Source: JAGWJU01 sp035533295 (GTDB taxonomy: Bacteria; Elusimicrobiota; Elusimicrobia; UBA1565; UBA9628). From it: DNA of 64,000 bases. Position 1 is the stretch's first letter; the number at the start of each line of letters is the position of its first letter. Shown here piece after piece: positions 15,111 to 25,941 of the stretch. The notes beneath the pieces are model-generated. The model saw nothing but the letters and a program-made list of their open reading frames with translations, was not told where the DNA came from and did no database searches. Where the stretch lies: assembly GCA_035533295.1 (NCBI GenBank), contig DATLUA010000002.1, forward strand, positions 1 to 64,000. The letters run 5' to 3'. The position numbers were made by a program, and so were the translations under genes.

Positions 15111-16046
15111 TATCCGGCGCGCCACGGCCACCGGATCGGAGCGGTGTTCGAGCATGCGCTTCAAGTCATCCCGCGTGACGCGATCCAGCGCCCGCTGGTA
15201 AAGCCGGCGGGAAATATACAGGGACAGCTCTTCTTGATGCTGGACCGAAAGCCGCGCGCGGCCTTCGCCCGAGGACTTCAAATATTCCCAGTGGGACTCC
15301 AGGATTTTTCCCAGTTCGGGCACGCCCTCTCCGGTCATGGCGGACGCGGCGACGACTGGCGGATCCCACGGCATTTTCTCGCGGCCGCGGCCCAAGGACA
15401 GCGCCGATCTCAAATCGCTGACCGCCTTGTCCTTGCCGCCCAGGTCGGCCTTATTGACCACGAAAACGTCGCCGATTTCCATGGCCCCGGCCTTCATGGC
15501 CTGGATTTCGTCGCCCAGCTGCGGCGTGGTGACGTAGGCCACGGTGTCGGCGACCTTGGCGATGGTCACCTCGTCCTGGCCCGTGCCCACGGTCTCGACG
15601 ATGATTTTGGAGAAGCTCGCCGCCTCCAAGGCATGGATGGCGCCGTAAATAGTCTGCGAGACGCCGCCCACCATGCCGCGCGTGCCCAGGGAGCGCATGA
15701 ACACGCCCGGGTCCGAGACGTGCTCCTGAACGCGCAGCCGGTCGCCCAAGAACGCGCCGCCGGTCAGGGGGCTCGTGGGGTCCACGGCCAGGACGCCGAC
15801 CTTGAGCCCTTGGCCGCGAAAATGGGAAATGAGCCGTCCGCAGAGAGTCGATTTGCCGGCGCCCGGCGGGCCGCTCAAGCCTATTTTATGCGCCCGGCCC
15901 GATTCAGGGAAAAAGCGTTGCAGCAAAACGTCGGATTCCGGAGCCTCGTTGATAAGAAGGCTCAAGGCCCGGGCCAAGCTCCGGCGGTTTCCCGCGCGCA
16001 CCGCGGCCGCGAGCGCCTCGGCGGAGGATTTACTTCCCGCGCGCAC
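15090..16046 (-). CDS. meaB: MeaB-type GTPase chaperone of methylmalonyl-CoA mutase
   Basis: The 318-residue G3E P-loop GTPase protects and reloads methylmalonyl-CoA mutase with adenosylcobalamin. Motifs are Walker A 'GLSGPPGAGKSTLCGRLI', 'AVDPTSPLTGGAFLGDRLRV' in the switch region, Walker B-like 'IIVETVGTGQDEV' (the conserved E-T-V-G-x-G-Q), and the guanine-recognition motif 'VVNKADL'. The C-terminal helical dimerisation part is present. I start at the GTG at 16044-16046, overlapping the mutase small-subunit gene by 17 bases; the longer reading frame upstream is a shadow of that gene. It is the last gene of the nine-gene operon. Confidence 0.92.
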   Translation of the reverse strand: MRAGSKSSAEALAAAVRAGNRRSLARALSLLINEAPESDVLLQRFFPESGRAHKIGLSGPPGAGKSTLCGRLISHFRGQGLKVGVLAVDPTSPLTGGAFLGDRLRVQEHVSDPGVFMRSLGTRGMVGGVSQTIYGAIHALEAASFSKIIVETVGTGQDEVTIAKVADTVAYVTTPQLGDEIQAMKAGAMEIGDVFVVNKADLGGKDKAVSDLRSALSLGRGREKMPWDPPVVAASAMTGEGVPELGKILESHWEYLKSSGEGRARLSVQHQEELSLYISRRLYQRALDRVTRDDLKRMLEHRSDPVAVARRILKPGRG

Positions 16047-16446
16047 GGGGCAAGTTCTCTTGCAGATAGGCGACGATGATGGAAAGCGGCGTTCCCGGGC
16101 CGAAAACCTGGTGAACGCCTTTTTTCTTGAGCGCCGGCACGTCCTCATCCGGTATGATGCCGCCGCCGAAAAGAAGCACGCCCTTCAGGCCTTTTTTCTT
16201 GAGCAGCCCGGCCACTTGCGGAAAAAGCGTCATGTGCGCGCCGGAGAGGAGCGAAAGCCCCACGGCGTCCACGTCCTCCTGCAGCGCGGCCTCCGCGATC
16301 ATTTCGGGCGTCTGGCGGATGCCCGTGTAAATCACCTCGAAGCCCGCGTCGCGCAGCGCCCGCACGATGACCTTGGCGCCGCGGTCGTGGCCGTCCAACC
16401 CGGGCTTGGCGATCAAGACCCGATAGGTTTTTTTCCCCGTCACCAT
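16030..16446 (-). CDS. mcmA2: Methylmalonyl-CoA mutase, B12-binding small subunit
   Basis: The 138-residue cobalamin-binding subunit of a split mutase contains the diagnostic 'GLDGHDRGAKVIVRAL' (DxHxxG, whose His coordinates cobalt), 'SLLSGAHMTLFPQ' and 'LLFGGGIIPDED', matching the C-terminal domain of fused mutases. The large catalytic subunit is encoded at 19310-20929 on the same strand, separated by two unrelated genes. The start overlaps the HD-GYP stop by 7 bases and the end overlaps meaB. Together with the large subunit it rearranges (R)-methylmalonyl-CoA to succinyl-CoA. Confidence 0.93.
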   Translation of the reverse strand: MVTGKKTYRVLIAKPGLDGHDRGAKVIVRALRDAGFEVIYTGIRQTPEMIAEAALQEDVDAVGLSLLSGAHMTLFPQVAGLLKKKGLKGVLLFGGGIIPDEDVPALKKKGVHQVFGPGTPLSIIVAYLQENLPRARGK

Positions 16447-17525
16447 ACGCCCTCCTCGTTCGCCGCGATTTCGACAAAAGCCTTGGCCACGCGCGGATCG
16501 AAGCGCGCGCCCGAGCCCTGCTTGGCCAGCGCTACGGCGCGGTCGCGCACGCTTTCTCCGTCCGTGCCGCCGCTCATGCGCATCTCTTCGACCGCCTCGA
16601 CCAGCCCCAGGATGCGGCCGCCCAGCGAAATGTCCTCGCCTTTCAGGCCCGCCGGGAATCCCCCGCCGTCGAAGCGTTCATGATGTTCCCGGATGGCGGG
16701 CAGGGCCCCCGAGAGAATCTTGATGCCTTCGAGCATGCGCACCGAAAGCAGCGGATGGCTCTCCTCCGAAACGTTGGTCATCCCCATTTCGCCCAAAAGC
16801 CTGATGTTGCGGAAAGCCAAGTAGCCCACGTCGTGGAGCAGGCCCGCGTAGTAGAGCATCCGGTAGTCGTGCTCCCCGATGTCCAAGGCGCGGCCGATAG
16901 CGCAGCACAGCCGGGCCGCGCGGCCGGGGTGCCCCTGCATCCCGGGTTTGGAGGTCTCGATGAGCGACACCAGCAGCTCTAGGATATGGGAAAAGAAGTT
17001 CTTTTGATCCGAAATCATGCGGGTATTGGTGATGGCCACCGAGGCCAAGCCCGCCAGGCTTTCCAGGAGCTTCGCGTCGGTCTCGGAGTATTTTCCCCGG
17101 CGCTTGTTCAAGACCTCGATGACGCCGACCAAGTCCCCCTTGAAGAACATAGGCACGCACAAGACCGAGCGCGTCTCGAAGCCCGAGGCCTTGTCGAAGC
17201 GGCCCGTGAAGCGCGCGTCGTTCTTCACGTCGTTGACCATTTCGATTTTTCGGTTCTGGGCCACCCAGCCGGCGATACCCTGGCCCAGGGGCAGCGTCAT
17301 GGTCCGAATCGCGCGGGCCTTGTCTCCCGAGGCCACCCGGAAAAAGAGGTTTTTCCCGTCGTCGGTCAGGAGCATGATGGCGCTGGCCTCGGAGTCGAGG
17401 AGCTTTTCCGCCTCCGAGCCGATTTGCCGCAGCAAGGAATCCAAATCCATGCTGGAATTGAAGCTCCCGGCGATGGAGAAAAGCTCCAGCGCCGTCCGCG
17501 TGTCGAGCGAAAGCTCCGCGGCCAT
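16440..17525 (-). CDS. GAF-HD-GYP domain protein (probable cyclic-dinucleotide phosphodiesterase)
   Basis: The 361-residue protein has an N-terminal GAF sensor domain (about 10-165, with 'LPLGQGIAGWVAQ' and 'SVLCVPMFFKGDLVGVIEVLNK') and a C-terminal HD-GYP-like domain (about 175-350). The HD pair is in 'AGLLHDVGYLAF'. The second signature reads 'HHERFDGGGFP', with Phe where HD-GYP enzymes normally have Tyr, so the GYP loop is slightly altered but otherwise intact. Members degrade cyclic di-GMP or cGAMP. The gene is directly downstream of a PilB/GspE ATPase (1-base gap), which suggests control of pili or secretion by second messengers. Confidence 0.82.
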   Translation of the reverse strand: MAAELSLDTRTALELFSIAGSFNSSMDLDSLLRQIGSEAEKLLDSEASAIMLLTDDGKNLFFRVASGDKARAIRTMTLPLGQGIAGWVAQNRKIEMVNDVKNDARFTGRFDKASGFETRSVLCVPMFFKGDLVGVIEVLNKRRGKYSETDAKLLESLAGLASVAITNTRMISDQKNFFSHILELLVSLIETSKPGMQGHPGRAARLCCAIGRALDIGEHDYRMLYYAGLLHDVGYLAFRNIRLLGEMGMTNVSEESHPLLSVRMLEGIKILSGALPAIREHHERFDGGGFPAGLKGEDISLGGRILGLVEAVEEMRMSGGTDGESVRDRAVALAKQGSGARFDPRVAKAFVEIAANEEGVW

Positions 17526-17526
17526 G

Positions 17527-19309
17527 CTATTCGACCCCCCCGAGGACTTCCCGCACCGTGGTCAGGCCCATGAGCACCTTGTGGAGGCCGTCCTGCACGA
17601 TGGGCCGCATGCCTTCCTTGAGCGCCTGGTGGCGGATGGGGTCGGCCGCGATTTCCTTAAGGCAGAGCGCGCGCAGAGAGTCGGACATCGCCAAAAGCTC
17701 GTGCAGGCCGATGCGGCCGCGGAAGGCCAGCTTCTTGCAGGCCTCGCAGCCTTCGGCCGAGGGCCCGTAAATCTTCGCGTCGGATTTGATCTCCACGCCG
17801 TTTTCCGCGAAGACTTGCTTCTCCTCGGGCGTCGGATCGTGCGGAACCTTGCACTTCTCGCAGAGCTTGCGCGAGAGCCTCTGCGCCATGACGGCCTTCA
17901 AGGTGGTCGCCACCATGTAGGCGGGAATTCCCATCTCCACCAGGCGCGAGATGGCCGAGGGCGCGTCATTGGTGTGGATGGTGGAGAAAACCAAGTGGCC
18001 GGTCATGGCCGCCTCCATGGAGATGTGCGCGGTCTCGCGGTCGCGGATTTCGCCGACCATGATGACGTCGGGGTCCAGGCGCAAAAACGAGCGCAGCGCG
18101 GTCGCGAAGTCGAAGAACTTGTCCTCGCCGAGCTTCAAGTCCGGATTGACGGGAACCTGGATGATGCCGTCCAAGTTGTATTCGACCGGATTCTCCGCGG
18201 TCAGAATTTTGATGTCCGGCCGGTTGATGTGGTTCAAGGCGGCGTAGAGCGTCGTGGATTTACCGGAGCCCGTCGGGCCGCAGAGCAGGATGAGGCCGAA
18301 GTTCTTCTTGCCGCCGATGCCCTTCAAGAGGCTCAAGAACTTTTCCTGAGTGTCCGGCAAAAAACCCATTTTGCCGATGTCCACCTGCGCGGCCTTGCGG
18401 TCCAATATACGCATGACGCAGGACTCGCCGTAGACCGCGGGGACGATTTCGACGCGGAACTCGATGGGGTTTCCCTGCGCCAGAATCTGGATGCGCCCCG
18501 ACTGCGGGATGCGGCGCTCGGTGATGTTCATCGAGTTGGTCATGATCTTAATCTTGGCCGCGATGGCGTTGCGGTAGCCCCAGGGAACGTTGAAGGGGCC
18601 CGGCACCAACTGGCCGTCGACCCGGTAGCGGACCAGAACCCGGGAGTTGCGCCCCGTGGGATCCTCTAAGGGCTCGATGTGGATGTCGGAGGCCTTCATG
18701 GACAGCGCGGTCAGGATGATGGCGTTGACGAGCTTTTCCACCTCGGGAGCGGAAGCGTCGACTTCCGTGATGTCGGTCTTAACCTGATCCGACAAGACAT
18801 CGACGCCGGTCGACTGCCCCAAATCGTCCTTTTTGGCGACTTCCTCGATGAGCCGGCTCACGGTCGCCGCGCCGCTGCGCCCGTAGACGTTGTCCAAGGC
18901 GTCGCTGATGTCCTGGGGCACGGCCAGCACGCCCTGGACCTGCAGGCCCGTGCGCAGCTCGATGTCCTCGCAGACGAAAAAATCCTTAGGATCGGCCATG
19001 GCCACGTAGAGGAGGTTTTCCTCCTTGGCGAACGGAACGGCCCCGTGGCGCCGGGCCGCGGATTCGGGGATGATCCGCGCGGCCTCAAAATCCATCTCCA
19101 CCTTGGTCAGGTCCACGGCCTGGACCTTCCATTCCTCGGACAGCGCCGCCAGCATGTCGTGCTTGGACGCGGCGCCCGCGTCGACGATGGCCTGGATGAA
19201 AGGCTTTTTGTCCTTCCTGGCGGCCTCTTCGGCCTCGCGAATTTTCTCCGCGGGAACCAAGCCCTTGTCCAAGAGAACCTCGGCCGCGGTCCTGCGCCGC
19301 GCAAGCCCT

Positions 19310-19320
<11 letters not shown>
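17527..19320 (-). CDS. Type II secretion / type IV pilus assembly ATPase (GspE/PilB family)
   Basis: The 597-residue hexameric motor ATPase powers pseudopilus or pilus polymerisation at the inner membrane. The N-terminal MshEN-like region (about 1-150) is followed by the secretion ATPase core. Walker A is 'LCGPTGSGKSTTLYAAL', the Asp box is 'ILTAENPVEYNLDGIIQV', Walker B is 'RLDPDVIMVGEIRDRETA', the His box is 'TGHLVFSTIHTNDA', and the tetracysteine zinc site is C-x2-C ('CEKC') and 'CEAC' near residues 480-530. It overlaps the end of mcmA1 by 11 bases. No other pilus or secretion genes are in the window, so its partners are encoded elsewhere. Confidence 0.92.
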
Positions 19321-20925
<1,605 letters not shown>

Positions 20926-20929
<4 letters not shown>

Positions 20930-21267
20930 TGGCGGAACTCCAATTTTTCCCCTTTGGCGACGGCGCCGGACGAGGCGCCGGCGGCCAGTTCCAGCACGCT
21001 GTGGGCGCGAAAAACCCAGGGCGAGAGGCGCCACGGCTTTAAGTTTTCCAGCACTCGCACGACGCCAAAGTTAGAATCGAGAAACACCGCGTCGATGGCG
21101 AATTTCATGAAAAACGTGTGGATCATGGGGCAGGGCACAATCCAGAGGCCCTCGGAACGGCCCAAGGAGTTCCGGCCCAGAAGGCCGCGCGAGCGCGTCC
21201 GCGGCGTGTCCGCCTGCGAGACTTGCGACGCCACCACGGCGTTCCGGCTCACGTTGAACGCGATCAC
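20926..21267 (-). CDS. DUF192 family protein
   Basis: This is a 113-residue protein of the DUF192 family, small beta-rich domains of unknown function. Family markers are 'RGLLGRNSLGRSEGLWIV', 'HTFFMKFAIDAVFLD' (the conserved FM-x-IDVxFLD block), 'VVRVLENLKPWRLSP' and 'SVLELAAGASSG'. I use the GTG at 21265-21267, which overlaps the rsmA stop (GTGA). Related proteins are often exported, but this one shows no signal peptide with this start. It is sandwiched by 4-base overlaps between rsmA and mcmA1. Confidence 0.8.
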
Positions 21268-22088
21268 GATTTTTCGATGTCCTCCGGCGCGGCTTTGCTT
21301 TTTAAAATAGCAAATTTCTCCGCGAGGAGGGCGTAAGCTTCCGGCGGGATGTCCTGCGCGCGGCACGATGGCGAAAGGCCGCATTCGGATAGCACGCGCG
21401 CCGCCATGTTCTTGGGAATTGCGAAGGCCTGGGCGATGGGCGTCTGCGCCATTTTTCGCCGCTGGCTAAAGGCCGCCTTGGCCATGCGGAAAAACAGCGC
21501 CTGCCGCGCGGCATCCAGCATCGGCTTGGGCCGCCTGACCAGGCGCACCACCGAGGACTGCACCTGGGGCGGCGGCGAAAAAGAGCGCGGCCCCACGTCG
21601 AAAAGAATCTCGGCTTGGGCGTAAAGCCACGCCGACAGAGTCAAAACCCCGTAATCGGCCGTCCCGGGCTTGGCCGCGATGCGCAGCGCGACCTCCTTCT
21701 GGAACATCAAAACCGCCTCGTCCCAAGGCTCCCAGGGCAGGATTTTCTGCAAAATGGGCGACGCGACCGAATAGGGCAGATTGGCCGCGATTCGAAACGG
21801 CCCCGCCGAGGCCGGGCCCAGCTCGGCGAGGTTGAGCTTCAGGAAATCCGCGCGGACGAGGCGGAAATCGGCCCGCCCGGAAAACTCCTCTTCAAGCGCC
21901 GCGGCCAGGCGCTCGTCCATTTCCACCGCCGTGAGCTCGGCGCCGGCGGCCAGGAAAGCGCGCGTAAGCATTCCCCGGCCGGGACCTATTTCCAAAACGC
22001 GCCGGCCTTTCCCGATTTGAGCGCAGGCTGCCATGCGGTCGCGGACCCGCTCGTCCGAAAGGAAATGCTGCCCGAGCCTGGCCGGCAT
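21264..22088 (-). CDS. rsmA: 16S rRNA (adenine1518/1519-N6) dimethyltransferase KsgA
   Basis: The 274-residue SAM-dependent methyltransferase dimethylates two adjacent adenines near the 3' end of 16S rRNA. Motifs are 'RLGQHFLSDERVRDRM' at the start, SAM motif I 'VLEIGPGRGMLTRAFL', the acidic strand end 'LTAVEMDERL', 'FRIAANLPYSVASPIL' with the NLPY catalytic motif, and 'FSPPPQVQSSVVRLV' before the helical C-terminal domain. The ATG at 22086-22088 gives the usual N-terminus. It begins 7 bases after the murC stop. Confidence 0.94.
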   Translation of the reverse strand: MPARLGQHFLSDERVRDRMAACAQIGKGRRVLEIGPGRGMLTRAFLAAGAELTAVEMDERLAAALEEEFSGRADFRLVRADFLKLNLAELGPASAGPFRIAANLPYSVASPILQKILPWEPWDEAVLMFQKEVALRIAAKPGTADYGVLTLSAWLYAQAEILFDVGPRSFSPPPQVQSSVVRLVRRPKPMLDAARQALFFRMAKAAFSQRRKMAQTPIAQAFAIPKNMAARVLSECGLSPSCRAQDIPPEAYALLAEKFAILKSKAAPEDIEKS

Positions 22089-22095
22089 CAGCGGC

Positions 22096-23517
22096 CTAGG
22101 CCGGACCCGGATGGGCCGCGGCCAGCCGGCGCAGGAGCTCCTCGCCAACGGCGCGCACGTCTCCCGCGCCCAAGGTCAGCACCGTATCGCCGCTTTTGAT
22201 GCTTTCCAAAACCGGCGCGACGCCCGGGAAGGCCGCGCAGTCAATCTTGCTGCGGACCAAGGAATCGAGAATCAGCTTCGAGCTGACTCCCGGCAGGGGT
22301 TTTTCGCCGGCCGGATAGATGTCCGTCACGTAAACGAAATCGGCGCCTTTAAACGCCGGGCCGAAATGCCCGGCCAGAAGCTTGGTGCGCGAAAAGCGGT
22401 GCGGCTGGAAAATCACCACGAGCCTTTCCCGGCGGGCGCGGCGGGATTTAGCGCCATTCCGGAGAGCGGCCAGCGTCGCCGCGATTTCGGTCGGATGGTG
22501 GCCGTAGTCGTCTACGAACTCGGCGTCCCCGACCGAGCCGAGGCGATCCAAGCGCCGGCCCACGCCGGAAAATTCCCCCAGCCCCCGGGCCAAATCCCGC
22601 GGCTCGAACCCCAAATAAGCGCCGGCGGCCATGGCCGCTAAGGCATTCAGGACATTATGCCGGCCCGGAACCCTGAGGGACACTTCGGCGGCTTTGCGGC
22701 CGCCATGAAGCGCCTCGAATCTTGAACCGCCTCGAAACAACCGCACATCGCGCGCGCGCCAGCCGGCCTTGCGATCAAAGCCGTAAGTCGAGACCGGCCG
22801 CTCGACGCGCGGCACGATAGAAGCCGCGCCGGCGTCGTCTTGGCAAATCACGGCGCAGCCGTAGAAGGGCAGGCGGTGCAGATAGTCCAGGAACGCCCGC
22901 TTCAACTGGTCCATCGATTTGTGGAAATCGAGATGATCGTCGTCGATGTTGGTCACCACGGCGGCCAGGGGCGATAGGTGCACGAATGAGCCGTCCGATT
23001 CGTCCGCCTCCACCACCATATAGTCTCCCATTCCCATGCCGGCCGCGGGACGGACGTTCTTGAGCCGCCCGCCGACGATCAGGGTCGGGTCGGCTCCGGC
23101 CGCCGCCAGCGCCAACGCGGCCATGGAGGTGGCGGTGGTCTTGCCGTGGCTTCCCGCGACGGCCAGGGTCTTCTTGAAGCGGCAGAGCTCGGCCAGCATC
23201 TGGGCTCGCGGGATGACGGGAATGCCCTCCCGGCGCGCGCGGACCAGCTCGGGGTTGTCCGCCGGCACCGCGGTGCTCGCGACCACGACCTGCGCGCCGC
23301 GGACGTGCGCGGCCCTATGGCCCAGCCAAACCTTGATTCCCTCCGCGGCCAGCCGCTTAAAGGCCTCGCCGCGCTTGGCGTCCGAGCCCGACACCTCGTA
23401 GCCCAGGCTGTGCAGGACCTCGGCGATGCCGCTCATGCCCGAGCCGCCGATGCCCACGAAGTGCACGCGCCGGATAAACGGCCGCATCATGTCCTCTAGG
23501 CGGGCCTTATCCGCCAT
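22096..23517 (-). CDS. murC: UDP-N-acetylmuramate--L-alanine ligase
   Basis: The 473-residue Mur ligase adds the first amino acid of the peptidoglycan stem. Family motifs are the UDP-binding 'VHFVGIGGSGMSGIAEVL', ATP loop 'LAVAGSHGKTTATSMAALAL', 'VVEADESDGSFVHLSP', 'AVVTNIDDDHLDFHKS', 'GRHNVLNALAAMAAG' and 'DYGHHPTEIAATL'. All catalytic Lys, His and Asp positions are in place and the length is normal. Starting at MADKAR (23517) overlaps the stop of the upstream fusion gene by 11 bases. No other mur or fts genes are nearby. Confidence 0.95.
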   Translation of the reverse strand: MADKARLEDMMRPFIRRVHFVGIGGSGMSGIAEVLHSLGYEVSGSDAKRGEAFKRLAAEGIKVWLGHRAAHVRGAQVVVASTAVPADNPELVRARREGIPVIPRAQMLAELCRFKKTLAVAGSHGKTTATSMAALALAAAGADPTLIVGGRLKNVRPAAGMGMGDYMVVEADESDGSFVHLSPLAAVVTNIDDDHLDFHKSMDQLKRAFLDYLHRLPFYGCAVICQDDAGAASIVPRVERPVSTYGFDRKAGWRARDVRLFRGGSRFEALHGGRKAAEVSLRVPGRHNVLNALAAMAAGAYLGFEPRDLARGLGEFSGVGRRLDRLGSVGDAEFVDDYGHHPTEIAATLAALRNGAKSRRARRERLVVIFQPHRFSRTKLLAGHFGPAFKGADFVYVTDIYPAGEKPLPGVSSKLILDSLVRSKIDCAAFPGVAPVLESIKSGDTVLTLGAGDVRAVGEELLRRLAAAHPGPA

Positions 23518-25897
23518 GGCCGCCTCCACGAGGCGAAGCCTGCACGGCGGCGGGACGCAGGAGCCAATTGAGGCCTTGGCGCGCCTCGCGGTTTTTAGGA
23601 TCCAACCGAAGAACCCGGCGGTAGGTTTCCTCGGCGCCTTTTTCATCCCCGGTGATGACATAAGCCACGCCCAAGCCCAAGAGAGCCGATTCGTTCTGGG
23701 AATCCAAGGAAACCGCGCGCTTGAAAGCGTCGAGCGCCCGGCGGCCCTGGCCCAAATCCGCGCGGGCCAGCCCTTCGGCCACCCACCAGTCCGTCTGATC
23801 CGGATGGTTGGGCGGTTCGCCTATCTGCGGCAGCGTCTCCTGCACCAAGGCCATCCAGCCCACGCCCACAATCCAGAGCCCCATGTCGTTGCCGACCTGC
23901 CGCGGCTCGTAGAGCACGTTGGAGTTGGAAGGATTTTCGCCCGAGCCAGCGCCTCCGCCGCCGGACTGCGCATCGGCGGACCGCGAACCGTCGGAAAGTT
24001 CCTGGAGCTTGTTGAAGGTCAGGTTCATGCCCAGGTGCACGTCGCTTCCATCGGGCGCCTCGGCCACGGTCTTCTGCAAATCCTGCAAAATTCCCGCTAT
24101 TTGGCGCCGGCGCTCCTCGGGGCCAGCCGCGCGGATTTGGTAGCTGCGGTTGACGGCCTGGATTCCCTGGGAGGGCCCGTTGACGGCCATCTGCAGCGCG
24201 CGCTTCAACTGAGAGGAGCCGACTTCCTGGGAAGACGGCTCGACGAGCTGCGGCTTGGGCATGAACACCGCCTGGACCTGCATGATGGCGTCTTGATCCA
24301 GGGGAATGCGCTCCAGGTTGCGCGCGAACACGCTCAAGGGATCATCCGCCGAAAGCTTGGGCATCGCGGCGCCGCCCGCTGACGGAGCCGGGGGCTCGGC
24401 GGCCCCGGATGCCGCGCCGGAAGGCGCGTTGGCGCCCCCGCTCGCGGCGGATTTCCCGGAATAGGCGACGGAAAGCTGCAGGCCCGCGCCGCCTTCCCGC
24501 GGCGTCAGGTGGAACGCGCCCGCGAAAATCTTGCGCGCCTGGGCGAAGCGGCCCTCGAAGAGCAGCACGCGCCCCAAGCGCAGGCGGGCCACCGAATCCC
24601 GGTTCTTTAGCTCCAAGGCCTTCTCAAAGCTCGCGAGAGCCGACTTCAAATCCCCGTCGCTTTCCTGGACCGCGCCCATCTCCAGCCATGCGTCCTCGAA
24701 CTGCGGATTTAAATCCAGCGACTTGCGGAACGCCGCCTCCGCGTCCTGGCTGCGGCCCAGAAGATAATAGAGCGCGCCCAGTTGAAAACGGTAGAGAGGC
24801 TCAGTGGGCGCGAGCGCCACCGCGCGGCGCAAATGTTCGAGCGCGTCGGAAATTTTCCCCAGGCTTTCCTCCAAGGACGCCAAATCCATGAACGAATCCG
24901 GGCGGTTCGGGTCGAGCTTGATCGCCTTGCGGAACGCGTCGTAGGCTTCCTGATCGCGATCCTCGTAGGCCAGGGAAATGCCCCGAAGGATGTGGAGCTG
25001 GGCGCTGTTGGGGTTTAGCTTGAGGCTGATTTGGTATTCCTTGAGCGATTCATCCACCTCGCCCAGCCAATAATACGCCGCGCCCAGCATCATGTGCGCG
25101 TCCGCGTTCTTGGGATCCGCGGCCACCGCCCGGGAGAACCTCATCGCCGCCGTCGCGTAATGATGGTTTGAAAAATCGTCATAGCCCTGGGAGATATCCT
25201 GATTGGACTGCGCCGCCATCATCTGATCCCAAACAGTCTGAGGCGGCTGCTCGGTCGGAAGCGCCCGCGACGGCGGCGCGCCCAAGCACAGCAGCACGCC
25301 GCCCAAGGCCAGGGCTTGCTTGACGCGCGGCAAAATCGCCGCGAGCGCGCGGGCCCGGTGGCTGATGCGGTTTTTTTCCGCCAGGCCCATCTCGGCCAGC
25401 GTTTTTTTCTCGTCCGGCGCGTAGAACACGGGGTCGTAGCCGAAGCCTTCGATGCCACGCGGCTCAATCGTGATTTCACCCTCGAGACGGCCTTCCTCGC
25501 AGATGACCGCGCCGTCCGGCCCGGCCAAGGCCATGACGGTGCGAAAAACCGCGCGCCGAGGCGCCGGAACGCCGCGCAGCTCGGAGAGAAGCTTCTTGAT
25601 GTTGGCCGCGAAATCGCAACCCGGCCCCGCGTAGCGCGCCGAATAAACGCCGGGCCGCCCGCCCAAGGCCGCGACCTCCAAGCCCGTGTCGTCGGCCAGG
25701 GCCCAGTCCCCGCAAAAACGCGCGGCCGTTTGCGCCTTCTTGCGCGCGTTGCCTTCGATGGTGGGCTGGTCCTCGTCTATTTCGGGAAAACCGGGGCAAT
25801 CCTTGGGCAGGGCCAAAGCGACGCCCAGCCCCCGCAGGGCTTCCGAAATCTCGCGGACCTTATGGGAATTTCCCGTGGCCAGAAAAAGGCGCCTCAT
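23507..25897 (-). CDS. In-frame fusion: RdgB/HAM1 NTP pyrophosphatase + exported TPR protein
   Basis: The 796-residue frame has two unlike halves. Residues 1-190 are a full-length RdgB/HAM1 pyrophosphatase that cleans deaminated purine NTPs: 'LATGNSHKVREI', 'TIEGNARKKA', 'ALADDTGLEVAALGGRPGVY', 'EGFGYDPVF' and 'EKNRISHRARAL' are all present. From 189 comes 'PRVKQALALGGVLLCLGAP' then PSRA, a good signal peptide, followed by about seven TPR repeats (235-470), a Ser/Gly/Ala linker, a helical region and two or three more TPRs (690-790). No stop separates them. Either one polypeptide is made, or the TPR part starts separately at the TTG at 25331-25333, which would give a perfect signal peptide. 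It is first in the operon leading to murC and the mutase genes. Confidence 0.8.
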   Translation of the reverse strand: MRRLFLATGNSHKVREISEALRGLGVALALPKDCPGFPEIDEDQPTIEGNARKKAQTAARFCGDWALADDTGLEVAALGGRPGVYSARYAGPGCDFAANIKKLLSELRGVPAPRRAVFRTVMALAGPDGAVICEEGRLEGEITIEPRGIEGFGYDPVFYAPDEKKTLAEMGLAEKNRISHRARALAAILPRVKQALALGGVLLCLGAPPSRALPTEQPPQTVWDQMMAAQSNQDISQGYDDFSNHHYATAAMRFSRAVAADPKNADAHMMLGAAYYWLGEVDESLKEYQISLKLNPNSAQLHILRGISLAYEDRDQEAYDAFRKAIKLDPNRPDSFMDLASLEESLGKISDALEHLRRAVALAPTEPLYRFQLGALYYLLGRSQDAEAAFRKSLDLNPQFEDAWLEMGAVQESDGDLKSALASFEKALELKNRDSVARLRLGRVLLFEGRFAQARKIFAGAFHLTPREGGAGLQLSVAYSGKSAASGGANAPSGAASGAAEPPAPSAGGAAMPKLSADDPLSVFARNLERIPLDQDAIMQVQAVFMPKPQLVEPSSQEVGSSQLKRALQMAVNGPSQGIQAVNRSYQIRAAGPEERRRQIAGILQDLQKTVAEAPDGSDVHLGMNLTFNKLQELSDGSRSADAQSGGGGAGSGENPSNSNVLYEPRQVGNDMGLWIVGVGWMALVQETLPQIGEPPNHPDQTDWWVAEGLARADLGQGRRALDAFKRAVSLDSQNESALLGLGVAYVITGDEKGAEETYRRVLRLDPKNREARQGLNWLLRPAAVQASPRGGGHGG

Positions 25898-25921
25898 GGA
25901 TATGATCGAATCGTCGGCGAA

Positions 25922-25931
25922 ATTGTATCAT
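25922..25931. promoter_or_regulatory. Overlapping divergent -10 elements
   Basis: ATTGTATCAT carries TACAAT on the minus strand (25922-25927, with TG one base upstream, for the RdgB::TPR operon) and TATCAT on the plus strand (25926-25931, for the BON lipoprotein). The two start sites would be about 20 bases apart, so polymerase binding should be mutually exclusive. Confidence 0.5.
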
Positions 25932-25941
25932 TATTGCCGCG

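Noticed and set aside
16047..16148. Longer N-terminus for MeaB from an upstream start
   Set aside because: The added residues are Arg/Ser-rich shadow of the mutase small-subunit gene. The GTG at 16046 gives the family length and a short overlap.
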